Shown: in pieces, positions 30,141 to 38,159 of the stretch
Layout: every line of letters begins with the position of its first letter
How positions within the stretch are numbered: the first letter of the stretch is position 1
Made by a program: the position numbers and the translations under genes
Origin: Candidatus Cybelea sp.
Lineage (GTDB): Bacteria > Vulcanimicrobiota > Vulcanimicrobiia > Vulcanimicrobiales > Vulcanimicrobiaceae
Direction: 5' to 3'
DNA length: 64,000 nucleotides
NCBI GenBank assembly: GCA_036489315.1
Contig: DASXFZ010000060.1
Span: 62,001 to 126,000 of the forward strand
The notes under the pieces: generated by a model
What the model was told of the DNA's origin: nothing
What the model saw: the letters and a program-made list of their open reading frames with translations, nothing else
The model's database searches: none

Positions 30141-31240
30141 ATTCGAGCGAGCTGCGGCGCTATAGCCGCCACCTGCTCATTCCCGAGGTCGGCCTGCAGG
30201 GGCAGGAACGGCTGCGCGCCTCGCGTGCGCTCGTCGTGGGCGCCGGCGGCCTCGGTTCGCCAGCGCTGCAGTATCTGGCCGCTGCCGGAGTTGGAACGAT
30301 CGGCGTGATCGACGACGACTCCGTCGACGAGACGAACCTTCAGCGGCAGACGATTTTTTCGATGGCGGATCTTGGCCAGAAGAAAGCGGCCGTCGCGGCA
30401 CGGCGCCTGCACGGGCTCAACCCGGCGATTGCAATCGAACCGTTGCCGTTTGCGCTCGACGAGCAAAACGCGCGCGAGATCGTCCGCTGTTACGACGTCG
30501 TTCTCGACTGCACCGACCGCTTTGCGATCCGCTACCTGATCAACGACGCATGTTTCTTCGAGAAGAAGATCGACGTCTACGCCTCGATCTTTCGCTTCGA
30601 TGGTCAGCTTAGCGTCCTGTGCGCCGGCGACGGGCCGTGTTATCGTTGCCTCTTTCCGGAGGCGCCCCCCGCCGAGGTGACGCCGACCTGTGCCGAAGGC
30701 GGCGTGCTCGGCGCGCTCGCCGGCGTGATGGGCTCGTGGCAGGCCGCGGAGGCGCTCAAGGTCTTGCTCGAGATCGGCGAGCCCCTCGCCGGGCGCATTC
30801 TGCTGGTCGATACGCTGCGGGCACGGGTACGCGAGCTGCGCTTCGAACGCGATCCTGCGTGCGCGCTCTGCGGAACCGCTGCGCGGATCTTCGACATCGC
30901 GGCTCCTCCGCTCGAAGTTGGGTTCGACCGCACGATCGCCGAGGTCGACGCCGGCGTGCTGGGCGAGGCTCTGCGCGAGGCCACGCTGCTCGACGTGCGC
31001 GAGCCGCACGAAGCGGTTCTGGGTACGATCGAGGGCGCCGTCTCCATTCCCGCATCTCAGCTGGAGGCGCGCATGTCCGAGCTCGATACCGCCGTGCGCT
31101 ACGTCGTTGCCTGCCGGGTTGGAGTGAAATCGCGGTGGGCGCTGCGCCGCTTGCGCGAGGCCGGCTTCGGACGTTTGGCTCACCTGCGCGGAGGGCTGCT
31201 TGCATATGCCGCGCGGCAGGAAGACTTCGAGTTCTTTTAG
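30137..31240 (+). CDS. moeB: Molybdopterin-synthase adenylyltransferase with C-terminal rhodanese domain
   Basis: 367 residues, GTG overlapping the previous stop. ThiF/MoeB/E1-like domain, about residues 1-250: the nucleotide loop VGAGGLGSPALQ, RQTIFSMADLGQKKA, the DCTD motif, and zinc-binding pairs CYRC and CALC. The C-terminal rhodanese domain has LLDVREPHE and the persulfide Cys in ACRVGVKS. It activates the MoaD C-terminus and probably supplies sulfur, as in eukaryotic MOCS3. Its position after moaDE supports MoeB rather than ThiF. Confidence 0.92.
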   Translation: MNSSELRRYSRHLLIPEVGLQGQERLRASRALVVGAGGLGSPALQYLAAAGVGTIGVIDDDSVDETNLQRQTIFSMADLGQKKAAVAARRLHGLNPAIAIEPLPFALDEQNAREIVRCYDVVLDCTDRFAIRYLINDACFFEKKIDVYASIFRFDGQLSVLCAGDGPCYRCLFPEAPPAEVTPTCAEGGVLGALAGVMGSWQAAEALKVLLEIGEPLAGRILLVDTLRARVRELRFERDPACALCGTAARIFDIAAPPLEVGFDRTIAEVDAGVLGEALREATLLDVREPHEAVLGTIEGAVSIPASQLEARMSELDTAVRYVVACRVGVKSRWALRRLREAGFGRLAHLRGGLLAYAARQEDFEFF

Positions 31241-31242
31241 CG

Positions 31243-32091
31243 ATGAAGCACAAATCGTTCGGCGCGACCGGCGTCGAGCTTCCGGCGATCGGCCAAGGCA
31301 CCTGGAACATGCCGCAGAGCGGTGCCGGCCGCAAGGAAGCGGAGCGCGCGCTGCGGCACGGTATCTCGCTGGGGATGACGCACCTCGACACCGCCGAGAT
31401 GTACGGCGCGGGCGCGGTGGAGGAGCTGCTCGGCGAAGCTATCGGCGGCCTCGCACGCGAGGGTCTATTCATCGCGAGCAAAGTCTTGCCGGAGAACGCC
31501 ACGTACGAAGGAACCCTCAAAGCGGCGCGGCGCAGCATCGCACGGCTGCGTTGCGACTATCTCGATCTCTATCTGCTTCACTGGCCCGGTTCGCATCCGC
31601 TCGAGGAGACGATGCGTGCGCTCGAGGACCTCGTCGAGCAAGGCACGGTGCGCTTCGTGGGCATCAGCAACTTCGACACCGACGAAATGCTTGCAGCGGC
31701 CTCCTACCTGCGCAAGGTACCGCTAGCGTGCAATCAAGTGCTCTACCATCTCAACGAACGCGGGATCGAGCACCGCCTGGCCGAAACGGCGCGCCGGCAC
31801 GACATCGCGATCGTCGCGTACACGCCGTTCGGGCGCGGAGCATTTCTGCGAGAAGCCTCGCAACGTGAAGTGTTGACGGCCGTCGCGAAGAAGCACGGTG
31901 CGACGCCGCGCCAAGTCGCGCTCGCCTTCTTGACGCGAGAGTCCAACGTCTTTGCAATTCCGAAGTCGGCGAGCCCCATGCATGTCCGGGAAAATGCGAA
32001 CGGGGGCTCGATGACGCTCGACGCCGAGGATTTCGCGGCGATCGATCGCGCGTTTGCGCGCGGGCGCCCGGGCCCGCTGGCGACGCTGTGA
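31243..32091 (+). CDS. Aldo/keto reductase
   Basis: 282 residues, NAD(P)H-dependent TIM barrel. Catalytic tetrad: Asp in HLDTAEMYG with the Tyr four residues later, Lys in IASKVLP and His in LLHWPGS. The C-terminal cofactor site is FAIPKSASPMHVRENA. Substrate unknown; broad aldehyde/ketone reduction is typical. It starts two bases after moeB and ends in a GTGA overlap with queG. Confidence 0.92.
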   Translation: MKHKSFGATGVELPAIGQGTWNMPQSGAGRKEAERALRHGISLGMTHLDTAEMYGAGAVEELLGEAIGGLAREGLFIASKVLPENATYEGTLKAARRSIARLRCDYLDLYLLHWPGSHPLEETMRALEDLVEQGTVRFVGISNFDTDEMLAAASYLRKVPLACNQVLYHLNERGIEHRLAETARRHDIAIVAYTPFGRGAFLREASQREVLTAVAKKHGATPRQVALAFLTRESNVFAIPKSASPMHVRENANGGSMTLDAEDFAAIDRAFARGRPGPLATL

Positions 32092-33242
32092 ACGAAAAGA
32101 TCAAGGAGCTCGCCGTGCGCAGCGCGCTTGCCTTGGGCGCGGGCGCGGTTCGCGTGACGAGCGCGCGTGCCGACGAGGAGTCGCGCCGCCGCATGCAGGC
32201 GGCGTTCGAACGGGGAGATTTCCTCTGCTGGCGCTACGACGCCCGGTACGCGCGCCGCGCGACCGATCCGGGCGAGCTCTGCCGCGGAGCCCGGAGCGTT
32301 ATCTGCATTGCGTTGCCGTACGCGATGCCGGGCGCGCGCAGCCGCGGCCCGTTGCGCGGGCGCGTTTCGAACTACGCGTGGTCGGGTGATTACCACCGGC
32401 GTCTGCGCGCCTTGCTCTCGGAGGTTGCGACGCAGATCGACGCAGCCGCCGGAGAGCCGGTGACCGCAATCGCGTGCGACACCAAGCCGCTCGCCGAACG
32501 GGCACTGGCGGCGCGGGCGGGGCTCGGATGGGTCGGCAAGCACACAAACCTCATCGTCCCGACGCTTGGTTCGTTCGTCTTTCTCGGCGAGGTCGTAACA
32601 ACGCTCGAACTTCCGCCCGATGAGCCGCTGCGCAAGCACTGCGGTTCGTGCCGGCGCTGCATCGACGGGTGTCCGACGCAAGCGCTGCGCGGCGATTACA
32701 CGATCGACGCGAACCGATGCATCTCCGATCTCACGCAGCGCACGGACTCGATCCCGGAGGCGATGCGGGCGTTGATCGGCGATTGGGTTTGGGGCTGCGA
32801 TATCTGCCAGACGGTCTGCCCGCCGACGCGCGAGGCCGGGATCACGGCCGGCGCCCAGTGGCAGCCGCGCGGCCCCGAAGCCGCGCAGCCTGCTCTCGTC
32901 GAGCTCCTCGCGTTGCGGGGCTCGGCGTTCAAGAAACAGTACCGCCCGACGGCGATGGGCTGGCGAGGAGGCGCCGTGCTTCGGCGCAACGCCGCCGTCG
33001 CGCTCGGCAACGCACTCGACCGCTCGACGGTTGGGCCGTTGATCGAGAGCCTTTCCGAGGACGCAAATCCGATGGTGAGGGGTCATGCCGCCTGGGCTTT
33101 GGGAAGAATTGGGTCGCCGAGAGCGATCTCGGCATTACAGCGGCGGCTCGATGTGGAAAGAGAAGGAGAGGTTCGCGCGGAGATCGCGACTGCACTGCGC
33201 CCCTTCCAGCCGCCCGAACGCTCGAAGAAAGCTACGACATGA
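32088..33242 (+). CDS. queG: Epoxyqueuosine reductase QueG
   Basis: 384 residues, GTG start. It reduces epoxyqueuosine to queuosine in tRNA using cobalamin and two 4Fe-4S clusters. The clusters' ligands are in CGSCRRCIDGCPT and CDICQTVCP. The DTKPLAERALAARAGLGWVGKHTN motif is typical, and the C-terminus has a HEAT-like repeat (MVRGHAAWALGRIG). A cobalamin adenosyltransferase lies far away at 61281. Ends in ATGA overlap with the next gene. Confidence 0.95.
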   Translation: MNEKIKELAVRSALALGAGAVRVTSARADEESRRRMQAAFERGDFLCWRYDARYARRATDPGELCRGARSVICIALPYAMPGARSRGPLRGRVSNYAWSGDYHRRLRALLSEVATQIDAAAGEPVTAIACDTKPLAERALAARAGLGWVGKHTNLIVPTLGSFVFLGEVVTTLELPPDEPLRKHCGSCRRCIDGCPTQALRGDYTIDANRCISDLTQRTDSIPEAMRALIGDWVWGCDICQTVCPPTREAGITAGAQWQPRGPEAAQPALVELLALRGSAFKKQYRPTAMGWRGGAVLRRNAAVALGNALDRSTVGPLIESLSEDANPMVRGHAAWALGRIGSPRAISALQRRLDVEREGEVRAEIATALRPFQPPERSKKATT

Positions 33243-33865
33243 TCAATCGACTGACCGTCCTCCCGCTGCTGCTCGCCGTCACCGTCACGACGGCCCGCGG
33301 GGCTGCGGATTCCGGTCTGCTCGACCGCATGGCCGCGCTGAATCCGCACTTGCGTTCGTTCAGCGCGACGATGCACGCGCACGTCGCGATGAAATCGTTC
33401 CCCTTCTTATCCGCCGATCTCGTCGGCACGTACTATTACAAGCAGCCCGACAAAAACAAGGTCGTCTTCACGGGCGGCGTGCCGCTGGTCGCCAAGCAGT
33501 TCGACAACCTCTACGCGCACATCGAACCGCCGGCGCGATGGCCGGACGTCTATTCCGTTACGACCGTTTCGGATAACGGGACGGCGACGCTCTTCCGGCT
33601 CGTGCCGCGCAAGCACGGCAACGTCGACCACATCGACGCGACCGTCGAGGACCGCACGGCGACGGTAACGACGATGCGCTGGAACTACGCCAACGGCGGC
33701 TACGCGGAGATGAACAATCACTACACAACGCAGGCCGGCAACCTCGTTATCGGATCGCAGAGCGGTCACGTGACCGAGCCCGGCTACGACGCCGACATCA
33801 GCTCGACGATCGACGACTACAAGATCAACCCAACGCTTTCCGACGATCTGTTTTCGAGCCAATGA
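33239..33865 (+). CDS. LolA-like periplasmic protein
   Basis: 208 residues, ATG overlapping queG. Signal peptide (LTVLPLLLAVTVTTARGAA), then a beta-rich domain with HLRSFSATMHAHVAMKSFPF and DLVGTYYYKQPDKNKVVF. This fits the outer-membrane lipoprotein-sorting/LolA superfamily, whose half-barrel binds lipid. Whether it carries lipoproteins or another lipid is unknown. It is unexpectedly placed between queG and moaA, with 4-base overlaps on both sides. Confidence 0.72.
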   Translation: MINRLTVLPLLLAVTVTTARGAADSGLLDRMAALNPHLRSFSATMHAHVAMKSFPFLSADLVGTYYYKQPDKNKVVFTGGVPLVAKQFDNLYAHIEPPARWPDVYSVTTVSDNGTATLFRLVPRKHGNVDHIDATVEDRTATVTTMRWNYANGGYAEMNNHYTTQAGNLVIGSQSGHVTEPGYDADISSTIDDYKINPTLSDDLFSSQ

Positions 33866-34854
33866 CGAGCACGCTGGTCGATGGCTTTAGCCGGCCGATA
33901 ACCTATCTCAGGGTCTCGGTTACCGACAAGTGCAATTTACGCTGCGTCTACTGCATGCCGGAATCGGGTCTCCCGTGGCTGCGCCGTGACGAGATCCTGA
34001 GCTACGAAGAGATCGCGCAGATCGTTACGGCGGCGGCCTCCGTCGGAGTGCGCAGCATTCGTCTCACGGGCGGGGAACCGCTCGTGCGGCGCGATCTCAG
34101 CCGTCTGGTGGCGGCGATTGCTGCGACACCGGGGATCGACGACATCTCGCTTTCGACCAACGGACTACTGCTAAAGGAACAGATCGCCGAGCTTGCGGCC
34201 GCGGGACTGCGCCGCATCAATCTCTCGCTCGACACGCTGCGCCCGGAGCGCTTTGAGACGATTGCGCGCCGTCCCGGGCTGGAACTCGTGCTCGGCGGCC
34301 TCGACGCGGCAATCGCGGCCGGCTTGATGCCGGTGAAGATCAACTGCGTAGTGATGCGCGGGAGCAACGACGACGAAATTACGGAGTTCGCGAAGCTGAC
34401 CCGCGACCGGCCGGTCTTCGTCCGCTTCATCGAGGTGATGCCGGTGCACGAGAACGTCGCGCTGCAGCGCGACACCTACGTTTCCTCGGCCGAAGTGCTC
34501 GAACGAGTCTCGGAAATCGAGGAGCTGGTGCCGCACGTTGGACCGGCGGGCAATGGCCCCGCGCGCTATTTCGCCTTCCCGGGCGCGCCCGGTGCGGTCG
34601 GGGTGATAAGCCCGCTCTCGCACGACTACTGCGACCGCTGCAATCGCGTCCGCCTGACCGCCGACGGCCGTCTGCGGCTCTGCCTCTTCGGCGATCACGC
34701 GCTCGACCTCCGAACCCCGCTGCGCTCCGGCGCGAGCGCGCAGGAACTGGCCGCCCTGATGCGCTCGGCGATGCTGATCAAGCCGGCGCGGCACCATCTG
34801 CGCCTCGGAGAGACGTCCTCACGGATGCGGGCCTTTTCGGAGATCGGAGGCTAG
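33862..34854 (+). CDS. moaA: GTP 3',8-cyclase MoaA
   Basis: 330 residues, radical SAM enzyme that makes the first intermediate of molybdopterin synthesis from GTP. The SAM cluster cysteines are C24, C28 and C31 (DKCNLRCVYCMP). The C-terminal second cluster lies in YCDRCNRVRLTADGRLRLCLFG. The usual C-terminal Gly-Gly is present (SEIGG). It closes the operon that began with moaD; moaC, moeA and mog are not in the window. Confidence 0.96.
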   Translation: MTSTLVDGFSRPITYLRVSVTDKCNLRCVYCMPESGLPWLRRDEILSYEEIAQIVTAAASVGVRSIRLTGGEPLVRRDLSRLVAAIAATPGIDDISLSTNGLLLKEQIAELAAAGLRRINLSLDTLRPERFETIARRPGLELVLGGLDAAIAAGLMPVKINCVVMRGSNDDEITEFAKLTRDRPVFVRFIEVMPVHENVALQRDTYVSSAEVLERVSEIEELVPHVGPAGNGPARYFAFPGAPGAVGVISPLSHDYCDRCNRVRLTADGRLRLCLFGDHALDLRTPLRSGASAQELAALMRSAMLIKPARHHLRLGETSSRMRAFSEIGG

Positions 34855-34870
34855 GAGCCCGTCGGGCTCC
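34854..34870 (+). terminator. Hairpin directly after moaA
   Basis: GGAGCCC-GTC-GGGCTCC is a perfect 7-bp stem starting at the last base of the moaA stop codon. There is no T run after it, so it may be an inefficient terminator or an mRNA-stabilising hairpin at the operon end. Confidence 0.5.
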
Positions 34871-34929
34871 CCAAGCGTGTCGTCACAAAGGCCGGCGGCC
34901 AGCCGTTGCTCTCAAGTACAGGAGGCCTC

Positions 34930-35475
34930 GTGAGCACGGGGATGAGAAGCGGTTTGGAAGATTACATCGCGGTAGGCCCGACGGCGATCGCGCAGGGCCG
35001 AGTCGAAGCGCTCGTCATCGAGCATCAGACGAAGCTGGCGCGGTATCTTCGCCGCATGGTCGGGGACGCGGAGACTGCGCTGGACCTCTCGCAAGACGTC
35101 TTTCTCTCTGCCTATCGGATGCTCTGCGCGGACCCGAGCCGCGAGCTGCGCGTCGGCTGGCTCTACCGCGCGGCGACTAATGCGGCGATCTCGTTCATGC
35201 GCCGGCGAAAGATACTGCACGTGCTCTCGCTGGATCGCGACCTCGATGGCAGCTCCTGGCGGATCGATGAAAGGGGTGCGGCCTCTATCGACCTTCAGGC
35301 GGCGCTGGCACGACTGCCCTCGGACCAGGTCGCAGCCTTATTGATGACGAGCTACGCCGGTTACTCCTCCGCCGAAGCGGCGCAGATTCTCGGCACGACC
35401 GCGGATGCGGTTCGCCAACGGGTTTGCCGCGCGATGAAGACGTTGCGGCACGTAATGAACGAGGAACGGGATTGA
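34930..35475 (+). CDS. ECF RNA polymerase sigma factor
   Basis: 181 residues from the GTG at 34930; AGGAGG at 34920-34925 decides the start. Region 2 (HQTKLARYLRRMVGDAETALDLSQDVFLSAYRML, residues 34-67) binds the -10 element and core polymerase. Region 4 (LPSDQVAALLMTSYAGYSSAEAAQILGTTADAVRQ) is the C-terminal HTH. Region 3 is absent as in all ECF factors. The stop shares a base with the ATG of the putative anti-sigma gene, so the two are coupled. Confidence 0.93.
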   Translation: MSTGMRSGLEDYIAVGPTAIAQGRVEALVIEHQTKLARYLRRMVGDAETALDLSQDVFLSAYRMLCADPSRELRVGWLYRAATNAAISFMRRRKILHVLSLDRDLDGSSWRIDERGAASIDLQAALARLPSDQVAALLMTSYAGYSSAEAAQILGTTADAVRQRVCRAMKTLRHVMNEERD

Positions 35476-36074
35476 TGAGAATTAGAGCCGGCTGCGGAGA
35501 AGCAGAAATCTTAGCGGGCGCGATTGCGCTGGGCGAGGCCGGAGACGCCGAACGAAACGCGTACCGAGAACACCTGTCGGTCTGCCGGCGCTGCCTAGTC
35601 TCGGTCGGCGGCGAGCGCGAGATCGAGCGGGTAATGAACGTCATCGCCGAGGCCCGCGCACAAGAGCACTGGCAGCCTCAAGCGCGCGGCCTTTTCTCAC
35701 GCGCGAAAAGCCGTGGACCGTTCGTGCGCTGGACCGCGGCGGCAGCAGCCGCGCTGCTGGTCGTGTTCGTCGCTCGTCAGGGGTATCAAAACCATCCGTC
35801 GGTCGTACACAGCGTGACGCCCGCCGCGCAGACCCGCGTCAGCGCCGAACAAGAGGCGCGCGTCGTCGCCGCACTCGGCACCCAGGCGGTCCCCAAGCGC
35901 GAGCACCACGTGGAATCGTTGGCCTTTAGCGGCCGCGAGAACGGCGCGCAGACGATTACGGTCAAGGTAAGCTTTGACGCTGCGGGTAAGCCGACGCATT
36001 GCAAGGGCTTGCATCGCGCGAACAGTCAGAAGCTCGTCGCAACGCTCTGCAACATGGTGATGCGCGGGCATTAG
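35475..36074 (+). CDS. Putative membrane anti-sigma factor
   Basis: 199 residues. The N-terminal part carries a zinc-finger anti-sigma pattern (H-x3-C-x2-C in EHLSVCRRC near residues 31-38). A single membrane helix follows (WTAAAAAALLVVFVA, about residues 86-100), and then a periplasmic part whose end (TITVKVSFDAAGKPTHCKGL) resembles a TonB C-terminal-like fold. It probably holds the sigma factor encoded just upstream until a signal releases it. Assignment rests on gene order and the zinc motif. Confidence 0.78.
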   Translation: MRIRAGCGEAEILAGAIALGEAGDAERNAYREHLSVCRRCLVSVGGEREIERVMNVIAEARAQEHWQPQARGLFSRAKSRGPFVRWTAAAAAALLVVFVARQGYQNHPSVVHSVTPAAQTRVSAEQEARVVAALGTQAVPKREHHVESLAFSGRENGAQTITVKVSFDAAGKPTHCKGLHRANSQKLVATLCNMVMRGH

Positions 36075-36077
36075 CGA

Positions 36078-36120
36078 AAACGGCCGTCCATGGCGGAGCG
36101 GCCGTTTCTTTATTGTTTTT
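36078..36120 (+). terminator. Terminator-like hairpin enclosing the photolyase start codon
   Basis: AAACGGCCG (36078-36086) pairs with CGGCCGTTT (36099-36107), and CTTTATTGTTTTT follows. The 12-base loop contains the ATG of the photolyase gene (36090). The hairpin can both end sigma/anti-sigma transcription and hide the next start codon. Confidence 0.75.
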
Positions 36121-37517
36121 CGAACGATCTGCGGCTAGAGGATCACGCCGGACTGGCGGCCGCCGCCGCGCGCGGTGAAGTGCTGCCGGTGGTCGTCATC
36201 GACGACGCACTGGAGCGCCGGATGCGTCTCTCGCCGTTGCGGGCGGCCTTTTTTTGCGGCGCGGTCGCGGCGCTCGCCGGCGAACTGCAGGATCGCGGCA
36301 GAACTCTGATCGTGCGCCGCGGCGGGCGCGCGAAGATCCTCAAGTCGCTGGCCCGAGAGATCGGCGCGGCGGGCGCTGCCTGGGCGACGTCCTACGACGC
36401 GGCGGGCATCCAGCGCGACCGCCGTCTGCAATCGGAGCTGGAGGAAGCCGGCCTTTCCGCCCTGGCGGTGCACGATGCGCCGGCGATCCCGCCCGAAGAG
36501 AGCCTCTCGGCACAAGGCGCGCGCGGACAGGGCTATCGCGCATTCGCCGCCTATCTCGACCGCTGGGCGTCGCTGGGCGTCGCCTCGTACGAGCATCCGC
36601 TCTTGCTCAGATTTGCCGCCTTCAACGGCGACTCCGAGCCCATGCCGAGGCCGAGCGATTTCGGTTCGCCGCACGAACCGCCGGCCTCGGGTCCGGTGCG
36701 TGCGCGCCGCCGTTTCGAACGCTTTCTCTCCGAACGCGCCGGACACTACGCGACTGCGGGCAGATTGCCGGCCGACGACGGGACCTCGGAGCTCGGCGCT
36801 CATCTTTCGTTCGGAACGATCTCCGCGCGCAGCATCGTGCGTGCGGTGCGCGAGCGTCTGGGCGATCCGTTTGCGGTTGCCGAGGAACGGCTCTCGCTGA
36901 AGGTGTTTTTGCGCTCGCTCGCCCGACGCGATTTCTTTTTGCAGCTCTCCTGGTTTCATCCGCAAACCAACGGTGAAGCGCTGCAGGAGAAGATGCGCGG
37001 CTTTGCGCCTTTGCGGGCTCATCCGGCGCTCGGCGGGTGGCACGAGGGAAGAACGGGCTATCCGCTCGTCGATGCGGGTATCCGGCAACTTCGCGAGACC
37101 GGCTGGATGCATCCGCTAGTGCGGGCGGTGGCGGCGTCCTTCCTGTGCTTCGATCTGGGTGTCGATTGGCGCCTTGGGCGCGATTATTGGGACCAGCTGC
37201 TCATCGAGGACGACCCGGCTCTGGCGACGGGGAACTGGCAATGGATCGCCGGAGTCGGCGCCGACATGGCGCAATTTCCACGAATTTATAACCCGGAGCG
37301 GCAGCGGCGCCGCTACGACCCGGCGGGCGCTTACGTGCGCCGCTGGATTCCCGAGCTGCGCCACCTTCCGGCCGCCGCATGGCACGGGCGGCCGGCGGAT
37401 TCGACTCAGCTATCGCTAGCGTTGTTCGACGGGAACTCGTATCCGGCGCCGGTCGTCGAGCACGAACCTGCGGCGCGCGCCTTTCTGGAGCGTTATCGGG
37501 CGTTCGTATCGCCCTGA
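36090..37517 (+). CDS. phr: Deoxyribodipyrimidine photolyase
   Basis: 475 residues. It repairs UV-induced cyclobutane pyrimidine dimers with blue light, using FAD and an antenna. The N-terminal antenna domain begins FLYCFSNDLRLEDHAGL. The C-terminal FAD domain has LGAHLSFGTISARS, RRDFFLQLSWFHP, TGYPLVDAGIRQLRETGWMHP and TGNWQWIAGVGADMAQFPRIYNP. The start cannot be later because the first strand begins at residue 6. It follows the ECF sigma pair directly, so it may be under its control. Its 3' end overlaps the convergent gene by 25 bases. Confidence 0.95.
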   Translation: MAERPFLYCFSNDLRLEDHAGLAAAAARGEVLPVVVIDDALERRMRLSPLRAAFFCGAVAALAGELQDRGRTLIVRRGGRAKILKSLAREIGAAGAAWATSYDAAGIQRDRRLQSELEEAGLSALAVHDAPAIPPEESLSAQGARGQGYRAFAAYLDRWASLGVASYEHPLLLRFAAFNGDSEPMPRPSDFGSPHEPPASGPVRARRRFERFLSERAGHYATAGRLPADDGTSELGAHLSFGTISARSIVRAVRERLGDPFAVAEERLSLKVFLRSLARRDFFLQLSWFHPQTNGEALQEKMRGFAPLRAHPALGGWHEGRTGYPLVDAGIRQLRETGWMHPLVRAVAASFLCFDLGVDWRLGRDYWDQLLIEDDPALATGNWQWIAGVGADMAQFPRIYNPERQRRRYDPAGAYVRRWIPELRHLPAAAWHGRPADSTQLSLALFDGNSYPAPVVEHEPAARAFLERYRAFVSP

Positions 37518-38065
37518 GGAAGGCGGTCTTCGAGCCAGCTCGTGACGATCGGCACGCGCACGTCATCGCCGTTCCAGGTCTTGATGCCGTAGTAGACGCT
37601 CGCGACTAAGAAGATCGGTGCGAGCAGCGGCACGAGAATCCAAGCAGAGAAGCCAACGAACGGAATCTGCCCGACGAGCGAAAGGAGTGCCCAGAGGCCG
37701 AAGAACCCGGCGTTGAATCCAAGCGCCTGATACGCCTGTTTCCGAAGCTGTCGCGACTGTTTGCGATCGAGCAGCGAGATGAGCGCGAGGGGCCAGAGCG
37801 GGTAACCGAGGGAGACGAGCGCGCGGGATTCGACGGGGTCTCCGACAGTCGCTACCGTGGCGTTCCCACGGACGCTGGCGGGCGCCGGGCGCGGGGGAAC
37901 CGCACCGGGGATCTGCTGGCGGGTTGCCGTGGCGGCTTCGACTTTAGCCGCGAGCCGGCAGCTCGGACAGCCGCCGCGTTCGTCGCGACAGGTCGCGCAA
38001 ATCCGCTTCCCGCATTCGATGCACGGCGCGATGGACGGGACGTTCGAGTGGAAATAACAATCCAT
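37493..38065 (-). CDS. Zinc-finger membrane protein (B-box-like plus DUF4870-like region)
   Basis: 190 residues. The N-terminus has a B-box-type zinc site (CYFHSNVPSIAPCIECGKRIC and CRDERGGCPSC, residues 3-36). A Pro/Ala-rich linker leads to three hydrophobic helices (LWPLALISLL, FGLWALLSLV, ILVPLLAPIFLVASVYYGI) resembling DUF4870. Membrane topology with a cytoplasmic zinc domain is likely; function unknown. It overlaps the photolyase end by 25 bases in convergent orientation. Confidence 0.8.
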   Translation of the reverse strand: MDCYFHSNVPSIAPCIECGKRICATCRDERGGCPSCRLAAKVEAATATRQQIPGAVPPRPAPASVRGNATVATVGDPVESRALVSLGYPLWPLALISLLDRKQSRQLRKQAYQALGFNAGFFGLWALLSLVGQIPFVGFSAWILVPLLAPIFLVASVYYGIKTWNGDDVRVPIVTSWLEDRLPQGDTNAR

Positions 38066-38159
38066 TTAGTTCCTGATATCCTCCACGGTCTTTCATTCCC
38101 ACGTACCGGAGCAGGCAGCGGGAGGTTTCACGGCGGCGTGGCCGCAACAGCCTGAATTC

